From positions 64,528,865-64,592,864 of the forward strand of contig JAAALK010000285.1 of NCBI GenBank assembly GCA_019279435.1: 64,000 nucleotides of DNA. Reading direction: 5' to 3'. Shown here piece by piece: positions 11,638 to 20,861 of this stretch. This DNA is from Zizania palustris. Lineage: Eukaryota; Streptophyta; Magnoliopsida; Poales; Poaceae. The stretch's first letter is position 1; the number at the start of each line of letters is the position of its first letter. Below the pieces are notes generated by a model that had not been told where the DNA came from, searched no databases, and saw nothing but the letters and a program-made list of their open reading frames with translations. The position numbers and the translations under genes were made by a program.

Positions 11638-12125
11638 TGTTGGCGTTAAAAGATTAGTCTAACAGGTTTCTGTAGGAAAAGAAACTAACAAACGAAGTGT
11701 TTGCGAAGCAAATGTTCTAAGCCTCCGAAAGGATATAACTTAGAATAGTTCGAAAGTGTGTATTGATTCACTTGTAATCGGTCCCTATTACAGGGTAAAA
11801 TGGGGGGTATTATAGGCCTAAACATTAAGGACAAGACTATTTACCCTTCTATTACAACCGACATTAAGGAACTATATTCGGTTTCCTTAATAGGGCTAAA
11901 ATGGTAAAAGACTAATCTAATAGATAGAAGATAAGTCTTCCATCTTAGCTGGCAGAAAAGATCTTGAAGGACTTTGGTTCGAACATACTCCGAACCAATG
12001 CCTGCCTCGGGCTTCGAACCATGTTCCATGCACCTTCGAAGATGGACTTCGGACAATCTTCGTCACGGTCAGCTGGCTTCATGTGCTTTGGCAATAACCC
12101 TGAAGATGAGATATTTCCCCCAACA
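11638..12125 (-). repeat. Gypsy Z LTR, left copy (488 bp), shared by two internal regions
   Basis: Starts TGTTGGCGTTAAAAG and ends CCCCCAACA, matching the 496-bp LTR at 30571-31066. A PBS and gag start lie on its left and the Z 3' internal region lies on its right, so it serves both as 5' LTR of a left copy and as 3' LTR of the right copy. Confidence 0.85.
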
Positions 12126-12576
12126 CATGATAAACATCACTCTTCTGCGCCGGATTGAAAAGGATCCAAGGAGGCAGCGAGCAAATGAAGAACTGCGGCA
12201 GGCCTTTGGAGAACTCTTCCGGACAAGTTGTACCTGTCCTTGGATTACTCTTCGTTACTACGAGGTATTTAGGCCGAACAATCACGCCGAGCGCATAGGG
12301 CTCCATTACCTTCGACGACGAGCGCTTTTGAATCCTCCGAAGGCGTGACTGCCGCCTGGCGAGCCTTTCAAACCTCGTGGAGAGCCGAAGTCGTCTGCGA
12401 ATCAAGGCTTGGATCGATGAAGGCCAACGCCAGAAGCAGTTCGGAGCCAAGCTTCGAGCAGTCAGCCTCCTCCGAACCCGCAGGTTTAGGAATCATTTAG
12501 GATTTTTTTTGATTATGTAAAGCTCATGCTTGTAAACATTTATCAATGAAAATCTTGTTTGTCATATTTTTAGGCT
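12126..12576. other. Gypsy Z 3' internal region between LTR and antisense ORF
   Basis: Plus-strand frames here are charged and helix-like (LLRRIEKDPRRQRANEELRQ at about 12137; IKAWIDEGQRQKQF at about 12408), suggesting decayed upstream exons of the antisense gene, but no single frame stays open. A possible plus-strand intron (CAG|GT to TTTTTAG|G) spans 12484-12573. No clear polypurine tract was found beside the LTR. Confidence 0.4.
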
Positions 12577-13053
12577 TTGCCTCTTATGGAAGATATCGAA
12601 GTGTTAGAGCTTAACAACGAACTTCGCTCATTGTGGAAAACCTTCGAACTTCTAAAGAGTTATAAACGTCCTCGATTTCTTATTCCTCGAGATGACTCCG
12701 GCGTAATTGCGCCCGAAGTAATCAAAGACGTATTGTCTTATATTAAAGAGGAAGATAAAGAAGTTGACGCAAACACCTCGTCTTCTGAAGACACTAACTG
12801 GTCTGAAGACGAAGGTGAAGCTCGAAATAAAAGATCTGAAGATCTTAGAAGCTGGGAAAGAAGCCCCGAGCGGCTTCGAACTTGGGCCGAGCTTCAACAA
12901 GAGCAGAAGGATTTTAGAGCTTCGAAGGGGAGGAAGAGAGTTAAACATAAAGTTCTTAGAACTTCTGATGTTGGAACTAGTCGTTCCACCCCTAGCTCTC
13001 GGGACCGAAGAGGTCTCCGATTCCTTCTTGGTATAGATACCAATTTTTCATAG
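12577..13053 (+). CDS. Antisense ORF in gypsy Z (unknown function)
   Basis: A 158-residue plus-strand open frame, opposite to Z gag-pol and between pol and the 3' LTR, where Tat-lineage elements often carry an extra, sometimes antisense, ORF. The first ATG is at 12586 (MEDIEVLELNNEL). It has an N-terminal helical part, KRPRFLIPRDDSG, an acidic Ser/Glu middle, and a basic C-terminus (GRKRVKHK). No catalytic motif or membrane segment is seen. It may extend upstream through the possible intron at 12484-12573. Its low GC and residue composition look like a real protein, but I cannot name a function. Confidence 0.5.
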   Translation: MPLMEDIEVLELNNELRSLWKTFELLKSYKRPRFLIPRDDSGVIAPEVIKDVLSYIKEEDKEVDANTSSSEDTNWSEDEGEARNKRSEDLRSWERSPERLRTWAELQQEQKDFRASKGRKRVKHKVLRTSDVGTSRSTPSSRDRRGLRFLLGIDTNFS

Positions 13054-13974
13054 TGTAATCTGTAAACACATTTATTTCAATAATGAATGCTGATTTAAAA
13101 TTGTTTCCATATTTACTAGCCCCTCTTTGGGTATAAGCAACTTCGAAATGTATTCAAAGATGGTTATGCGCAAAGAAAAAACTTCGGAGTACAATTTTTT
13201 GGGGGTTCGGAGCCCCTCTGTCATTTAAAGATCTTTTGAAATCTTATGAAATGTCTTCGACTTTTTGCAGTCGGAAGAATGGTAGCTTAGTACCTTTGTT
13301 TTATGAAAGAAATCACTTGAGATAACTTTCGGGACACTTTAGTGTCTTAAAAAATTTGTCATTTTGGACTATGTTAACAGACATTCGAAGCTCATGGCTC
13401 AAATGCTGTTTTGCTTTAGCCACCTTCGGCTTGTCTTTGCGATCTCTGACGAACCAATGATTTGGAGTTTGCAATGGTCTCTTTGGACTCTTTTTACGGA
13501 TGTCTACCAGCCAATGGCTTGGACTCCGTATAATTTAGCCACCTTCGGCTGTTTTTGCAGAAGTCTACCAGCCAATGGCTTGGACTTCGCAGATTTTGGC
13601 CACCTTCGGCTCTTTTTACGGAAGTCTGCAAGCTGCAGCTTGGACTTCGTAGATTTTGGCCACCTTCGGCTCTTTTTATGGAAGTCTACCAGCCAATGGC
13701 TTGGACTCCGTAGAGTGTGGTTTGGGCTCTTTTACGGATGCCTACAAGCCAGTGGCCTGGGCTCCGGATTATGTCAGCCCCCACGTCGGAGGCTTCGAAC
13801 TTTATGGGTTCGAAGTCCGAAAATACAACCCAGCTTAATGACACTTCCCTCTCGGTCGACCCCGCGGTTCCAGTGCGTCCACTCGGAAGCGGGAAGTCTA
13901 TGAGGGGAAGGCAACTATCAGGGTCATATGCTTTATTAATTTAGAGGTGATTACAAGCGAATTACAAGGAGCCC
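13054..13974. repeat. Noncoding Z region with about five ~60-bp tandem repeats
   Basis: Between the antisense ORF and pol. The unit contains GCCACCTTCGGCT and CCAATGGCTTGGACT; the GCCACCTTCGGCT phrase recurs at 13538, 13599 and 13659, and a diverged copy is at 13419. The array runs roughly 13480-13770. Open frames through it are products of the repeat. Confidence 0.75.
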
Positions 13975-16347
13975 TTATGCGAAGTATCGCTTTAGGTGCT
14001 CCGCATGCCAAGTATGTGCTAACTCTTCACCTTCTAAATTAGCTAATTTAAATGAACCAGGGCGCCCTGAGCGGACAATTAGATATGGACCTTCCCATTT
14101 ATTGCCTAACTTCCCTGGTGCTATAATGCTTCGTAGAACAAGATGACCCGGCCTTAACTCATTGAGCTTAACCTTCGGGTCATACCAAGTCTTCGTCTGC
14201 TGATGATACTTTGATAAATTAGCTACAGCTCGAAGTCTTGTTTCTTCTGACAAATCTAACGAAGCTTGTCTTTCTTCTTCAATATCCGGTTCGGTGCTGC
14301 GAAATGATCCCCCTTTGAGCTCCGTTGGAGTCATAGCTTCATCTCCGAATAGTAGTCTGAATGGAGTAAAACCTGTGGACCTTGTTTGCGTAGTCTGAAT
14401 GGACCATAGAATCTTCGGAAGCTCTTCGGTCCACAGTACTTTGGCTAATCCTACTATTCTTCGATTTAGCCCTGGTAAAATATTTCCATTGGCTCGCTCT
14501 ACGGCTACATTCGACTGAGGATGCCTCACTGCAGCAAAACATAGCTGAATGCCTAGATCTTCGCAAAACTTCCTGAAGGGTTCTGCGTCGAACTGTGTTC
14601 CATTATCAACTGTGAGGTATCTAGGCACTCCGAACCGGCAAATAATGTTCTTGCAGAAGAATTTCTGCACATTGTTCGAAGTGATAGCTGTTAAGGGTTC
14701 TGCTTCCACCCACTTAGAAAAATATTCAATAGCTACCACAACGAACTTCAGATTTCCCTTTGCTACTGGAAAGGGCCCAATTAGATCCATACCCCATCTG
14801 GCCATGGGCCATACTGGAGCAATGACTTGAAGAGCTGTTGGTGGGCGATGGCTCCGTCGACCCATCCACTGGCATCCTTGACAAGTGCGGACCAAGCTCT
14901 CCGCATCAGCTGTTATTGTGGGCCAATAAAGCCCCTGGCGAAGTGTTTTTCCTGCCAGAGCTCTAGGGGCTAAATGGCTTCCACAAAGGCCTTCGTGAAT
15001 TTCTCGAAGAATTTCTTGGCCTTCGGCTTGAGATATACATCGGAGTAGAGGGGAACATACTCCGGCCTTGTATAATATACCGTTGATTAACTGATAGTTT
15101 CTTGCTCTAAGCTTTAATCTTGACAACTGGGGCTCTTCGGGCAAATTTGTTCCTCCTTGCAAGAGTTCTATGATCGAATCCTTCCAATCTGCACTAGGAA
15201 TGCAAAGAATCTCCGCAGAGGCAATTTGTGGCACCGAAGGTATATTGAGCTCCTCATAGAAAGCTTCTTCAGGCACATCCACAGCTCTGGCTGCAGCCTT
15301 CGCTAAAATGTCCGCTTGCACGTTTTCAGCTCTTGGTATACTCCGAATGGAAATACCCTTGAAGTGTGCTTCGATTTTGCGGATTTCTTCTAAGTACTTT
15401 GCAAGCTGTGGATGCCGAACTTGAAAACTTTTGTCTACGTGCCCTGCTAATATCTGAGAATCTGTCTTTATAATTATTCTTGTAGCCCCTAGAGCACGTG
15501 CTTTCCGGAGTCTCAATAAAATCCCTTCGTACTCCGCTATATTATTGGTAGACTTAAAGTTGAGTCTTGCGGAGTACATTGCTCTTTGCCCTGACGGTGA
15601 AATCAACACTGCCCCAATGCCTGCTCCGGATGCTTGGAAAGCCCCATCGGAGTAAACAGTCCAAACTCCGTCATTTGATTTCTCCGGAGTTAAATTCGCA
15701 GGTGGAGTCCACTCTGCTACGAAGTCTGCTAGGACTTGGGATTTGATAGCTGTCCTTGCCAAGAAAGATATGCCGAAGGGTGCTAGCTCGACTGCCCACT
15801 TTCCAATCCTTCCAGTGGAATCTTTGCTTCGGAGCATATCTCCTAAGGGATACGAAGTTGGTACAATTACATTGTGAGCCAAAAAATAATGTCTTAGCTT
15901 CCTCGAAGCCATTATCAGAGCATAAATGAACTTCTCAAGTTCGGAGTATCTTGTCTTCGCTCCTGACAATGCTTCGGATACAAAATAGACAGGATTTTGG
16001 ACCAACTTTCCATTGAAATCCACTTCTTTGACAAGGACTGCGCTGACAGCTGAACCTGTAGCTGCAAGGTATAGGAGTAGGGTTTCGTCCGCAGTAGGCA
16101 CCGTGAGTGTAGCAAGATTACTGAGATAATCTTTAATATCTTCGAAGCTTTTCTGACACTCCGGTGTCCATGCAAAATCTTCGGACCCTTTCAAAGCTTT
16201 GAATATTGGCAAGCTCCTCTCCGCAGACCTTGATAAAAACCTGCTAAGTGCGGCCAGACGTCCAGTCAGCTTTTGCACTTGCTTTAAATTCTCTGGAGGA
16301 GCCATCTTCTGCAGCGCAGTTATTTGAGTAGGGCTAGCTTCAATTCC
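13975..16347 (-). pseudogene. Gypsy Z pol 3' half: RNase H, second RNase H, integrase
   Basis: A long minus-strand frame open from 16347 to its stop at 13975, representing the pol portion downstream of RT. In order: end of RT connection (PENLKQVQKLTGRLAAL), a gypsy RNase H, a second RNase H (VYSDGAFQASGAGIGAVLISP, NIAEYEGILL, IKTDSQIL) diagnostic of the Tat lineage, and integrase with an HHCC region (REIHEGLCGSH, CQGCQW), DLIGPF, VDNGTQFD and HPQSN...VERAN motifs. The Asn-Gly-to-Asn changes near the Glu should be checked. It was separated from the RT half (27521-29130) by insertion of copia W. Confidence 0.93.
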
Positions 16348-17780
16348 TGTAGGATCGATGTACCGACTAGAGGGGGGGTGAATAGGCGGTTTTTAAAACT
16401 AATTCGATTTCAGTTAAACAATGATCAAGGCCCTAAGACAATGGTAGCAAACCGCTAGAACAAGTATATTACTCTAGAAAAGTAAGCTTGCACAAATAAA
16501 CTTGCTCGAAGATAAAAGGGACAAGAGATAACCGAATTTTATCCCGAGGTTCAGAAATTTGCCAATTTCCTACGTCCTCGTTGAGGCGAGTTTCACTTGA
16601 CCGCTCTCTTCACCAAGCCTCGGATTTCTCAAGGAGAAATTAGCTTGAAGATGAGCCGGCACCGGAAGTGCAACTCTCGGGCCTCGATCACTAGTGGTAG
16701 CTCTTCTCCACTCCGGATAGGCGAGCTCCAACCTTCACAACCTCCCGGTTCTCCTCCACAACCTTCTAGGAGAGATCACCGGTTTCTTCTCCAAGCCGTC
16801 TAGGAGATGGCAATCTCCAAGAGTAACAAGCTGCAATCAAAGCTAGGAGAAGAGGATCAAGTGCCAAAATGCCAATGCAATGCAATTCACTCAATCACTT
16901 GATCACCCCTTTTTCTTCCCAACCTCACTAGTGCTCAAATTAGTGCTCAATGGTGGGAGAGACTCTCTTGTGCTCAAGAATGCTTAAATGAATGCCAAAA
17001 GTCTAGCAAAGGAGTTGTAGCAAGGGTTTATATAGCCACACACCCAAAAACTAGCCGTTACATAAGTTAGGTGGCTCTCTGCGCATTGTCGGTCTGACCG
17101 CCCATCTTGGGCCGGTCTGACCGACCTCAACTGCAACGGCTAGAAAACTAGCCGTTTACTGATGTGACAGGATGCCTCGGTCTGACCGGCCATGCTGGCC
17201 CGGTCAGACCGGCCCTACCCGGTCTGACCGGCCATCGGCTCGGTCGGACCGATAGTGCTCCCGTCGGCTCTGTAAACCAGCAGTTTTCCAACGCGCGCAA
17301 CCTGGTCGGACCGGCCCCCTGTCCGGTCGGACCGCCCAACTCCAGCCGGTCTGACCGGACCCACATGGTCGGTCAGACCGCTAGGGTCAGACAACTCCAA
17401 CAAAACGCTGCAATATGTTTTTCAAGGAATTTGCCAAAATAGCAACTTTTGCAACAATCACACATGATCAAAAGATACTATATGCAATGCAAATTGGCAC
17501 TTGAAAATCAACTCATAACCAAGATGCAACCCCTCTTTATAGTACGGCAAAAAACAAAATTTAAACCTAGCCTAATTGATCGCTCCAAAACACCTCGATC
17601 AATTTCTAGATTCCTTCAAACCTTTTGCCGTAGCCTTTAAACGTCCAGATCTTCGGGTTTCCATCTTGTGCTCCATTTGCGCGGGACCTACTCATTTCCT
17701 TCACACTTAAGAAAAATATTAGTCCACAAAACGCATGTTTATCATTAATTACCAAAACTCACATAGGGCCTAGATCTTCA
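16348..17780 (-). repeat. Copia W 3' LTR (1433 bp)
   Basis: Starts TGTAGGATCGATGTACC and ends ...CTAGATCTTCA. It contains ten copies of the palindrome GGTCNGACC between 17089 and 17390 and a minus-strand TATA box (TATATAAA) at 17037-17044. It is 43 bp longer than the partner LTR, mainly because of one 42-bp repeat unit. Confidence 0.95.
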
Positions 17781-18184
17781 ATCTCCCCCTTTTTGGTAAT
17801 TGATGACAAACACTTCAGAGATAAAGAAATATGTTAAAGTAGAAGTATCCATAATTAAGCGCAAAGCTCCCCCTGAAGAAATGATGGGGTACAAGTATAT
17901 GGAGCAAGATATGAGATATAATTCCAAACACAATTCACACATTCAATGAAGCAAAGAGAGTTGCTCATAATAAAGGCAAATAGTTCAAATTAAGTTCAGT
18001 ACGATATGGAAAGCAAAAAGTGTTCGTTATATAAACAACCATAGATAGATAGAGATATAAAAAGATTGATCCTTCCTAAACTTTCCTTCTTACTACTTCT
18101 TCCTTCTCCCCTAATCCTCTGCTGCCTTCTCCCCTACTGCTAACTGCTTCTCCCCCTTTTGGCATCAAGCACCAAAAAGAGAGA
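17781..18184 (-). other. Copia W 3' noncoding region with polypurine tracts
   Basis: The PPT (minus AGGGGGAGAT) abuts the LTR at 17781-17791. The same CTCCCCCT core recurs at 17867-17874, 18150-18157 and, further upstream, 20731-20738. Multiple PPT copies are a known hallmark of Sireviruses. No gene is seen. Confidence 0.8.
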
Positions 18185-19570
18185 CTAATCCTGGGAAGGA
18201 GGCTGAGAATCATCAAGGCGACGACGACGGCGCTGGTACTGAAGAGGGTAACCTGCTGAGGAAGATGAATCTAGCCGATCAACTCGAGAAGAAAGAGTGT
18301 CAATCCTGGAGTTGATACGCTCTTGACCTCCTTGAAGGTTCTGCAGATGGGAGGTGATAGCTTCTTGTCCTAGAGCCATTTGATCCATTCTTGAATTTAA
18401 CTGAAGAAAGCCAGCTGTCACTTGTTGAAGAACTGGATCAAAGAACTGGGTGGCATCCATACCAAAATAAGCACCAGATCCAGAGCTCTGAGGAGGAGCA
18501 AAAGAGCTGCTAGGAATGTCCTGAGGATGAACCTGTCCTGTTCCCAAATCAGCTGGATCGACGGCTGGAGCCAAAGGAGTAGCCGAGAAGCGAGGCCTGT
18601 ACTGAGAGTGGGTGATATCAAGGCGCTCATTCACATTACCTACTTTGCTCAAAATTAATCTCATGATAAACGGAGCATAGTAGACTCCAAGAGTGAGGCT
18701 TCCTTTTGAGAGTGCCATCTCATATAGCATCAGATGGATGACATCAAACCTCTTTACAGTCATTACGGCATCTAGAAGAGTCTAAGCAACACCTCGAATA
18801 GCATCATTGTTGCCTAGACGCGGTAAAATGGAGTGCCGCAAAATGCGATGTGCCACACTATGAAGAGTCTTCATCCCAGTGACCCCTCCAATCTTGTGAG
18901 CAGCAGATGGGATGTAGAATTGAGCCATCTCTTCTTCTGACAAAGGATTGTGAGTGAACTCATCATGCAGTCTGAGGCCAGAAGAGAACCTTATGTCCCA
19001 AGCACTCTGAATTTCTTGCTTTGTAGCAATGCAAAAGATATCTCCAGTCATCCATGTAAGAGAATCACAAGTGGCAGGTATGAATACTGTGGCATAAAAC
19101 TGACGGATAACATCCCAATTGAAATCTTGCTTCAGACTCACTATTTTGTTTATACCAACAGTTCCAAATATGTTTCTGAGAGCTGCAACCTCTCCACTTA
19201 GATCCCTCCAAGAAATCCATTTATGCGGAGCCAAAGAACGGTTCTCATATGCAATGTTGAATACCTCTTTCTGAAATTTTGTATGAAACCGCTGATCTGA
19301 TGTATCTCTTGGTCTGAGGAATTGATTGTGGTGGCGCAGACGAGCAAAGTTCTCTTGATTTCGGACATCCACCTTGAATTCCAAAGAAGCAAAAGGATCT
19401 TCACTAACTGCTGGTGGCTGAGGTGCTAATTCTTCTTCATTCTCAGAGTTGTCATCCTCATAGGCAAAGTCCCCGTCACTGTCATCTTGAAAGTGCCGGG
19501 ATGATTGGCCACGGTCCTCGACAAACTTTGAGCGACGCTCATTTCCTTGAGAACGGCCGGCGCGAGGCAT
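18185..19570 (-). pseudogene. Copia W extra ORF downstream of pol (env-position, unknown function)
   Basis: Minus-strand ORF of 461 codons from ATG 19570 to 18185, interrupted only by one TAG (18782-18784) in the same frame, likely a nonsense mutation. The N-terminal third is polar and acidic (DDSDGDFAYEDDNSENEEE). The middle (KWISWRDL, FYATVFIPATCDSLTW, HKIGGVTGMKTLH, VIHLMLYEM) resembles the plant-transposon-protein type of domain seen in many retroelement-associated ORFs. The C-terminus is Pro/Ser-rich, then coiled-coil-like (SHLQNLQGGQERINSRIDT), then basic (RRRRRL). No signal peptide or membrane helix is seen, so an envelope role is not supported. GGTCNGACC clusters lie just upstream (19690-20275). 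Confidence 0.7.
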
Positions 19571-20861
19571 GACTGAATCAAAGATTTAACCCAGATAAGA
19601 TAAAAGATATGATTTGAGACAATCTATGAATTTGTTAGAGGGCAAAAGCATCAATGAGTAATGATGTGCAAAAGAGGGGCAGACATTGGGAGGCCGGTCT
19701 GACCGAGGTAATAGGGCCGGTCTGACCGCCAGTACATGGTCGGTTGGACCGCCCATTGCCCACCGGTCTGACCGGCCTAGCAATCCGGGCACAAATCCCC
19801 TTTTGCACAAAACTTCTCCATAATCAAAATTTTGCCATATCAAATTGCATAGAGGCATGGGAAATAGTATCACAAGGCTAACAATTGAGTTTAAAGAGGA
19901 TTTAGCCTTGGCAAGTTGACATGCAAGCCCATGAATAAGAACCCTAACCCTAGCCTTCAAAAGGATAAAACAATGGATTTGATCGGAGGAAGTTCTTACC
20001 AGCAAGGGAAAATGAACCCGAGGTCGGACCGGAGAAGATCCACCGGTTGGACTGGCAAGAAGATCGAAGAAACGAAATTTTTAGGGTTGGGGGCAAGAGA
20101 GGAGGAGAGGAACTCGGTTTGAGAGGAGAGGAAATAATAGAGGGGAGAGAAAACTGAATAGAGAGGGGAGTTATAACCCTGCCCGAGCCCCGGTCTGACC
20201 GGCCATGTAGGCCCGGTTGGACCGACGCAGCAAGGGCGGTCGGACCGGCCATGTAGGCCCGGTCAGACTGACACCACTACAGCTCAGCAATTAAAATCAA
20301 AGCACAAAGAGGAGCTTAAGTGAGAAATATAGCAAAATAATTTTGAAAAATTTCAAACTTTGCAGAAACTTAGAATAACTCCCAAGGTTTATAAAACATC
20401 AAGTTTTCAAATTTTTAAGTTCAAAAAGAAACCGTTTGTAGCCAAAGTTTTCAACACGTCCGAACTCTTGTCCGAACACTTGTCTGAACTTTAATTCTTT
20501 GAATATCTTTTGATAGGATGGATAAAGTTAAAACATTTGAATACAAAAAATGATCATATGATCCATATCTATAAGTTTTGTTTTGGACAAAAGTTCAAAA
20601 TGTGTCTTGAAATAAAATCATGGGAGAAATTTGTTTTTAACTCAAAGATAGGATTTTGAGGATACCAAAACTTTCAAATTTTGTTTTTCAACAAATTGAG
20701 CAATTTCCAACAAATGGGAGTAACCTTATACTCCCCCTTAATGTATAGCCTTAGAAACACATATAAAAGTACATGAACTTCAAATATGGCATTGCAAGCA
20801 TAAAAGCATACATATATGTCATAAGAATGGAAACTTCTAAAACTCACACATATGCATGATT
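19571..20861 (-). other. Copia W noncoding region between pol and the extra ORF
   Basis: No gene seen. It holds about ten GGTCNGACC-type motifs in three groups (19690-19780, 20022-20055, 20187-20275), directly upstream of the extra ORF on the minus strand, and a PPT-like tract at 20731. The region 20280-20860 is AT-rich without recognisable features. Confidence 0.7.

Noticed and set aside
12079..12450. Minus-strand 123-residue ORF spanning the Z LTR edge
   Set aside because: It crosses the LTR boundary at 12125 and has no domain; the plus strand looks more coding here.
17148..17442. Overlapping ORFs on both strands rich in SDR/GLTG-type repeats
   Set aside because: They are translations of the GGTCNGACC repeat array in the W LTR; similar ORFs appear wherever the repeat is.
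18185..19570. Extra W ORF considered as a retroviral-type envelope
   Set aside because: No signal peptide, no hydrophobic membrane segment, no cleavage-like motif; position alone is not enough.
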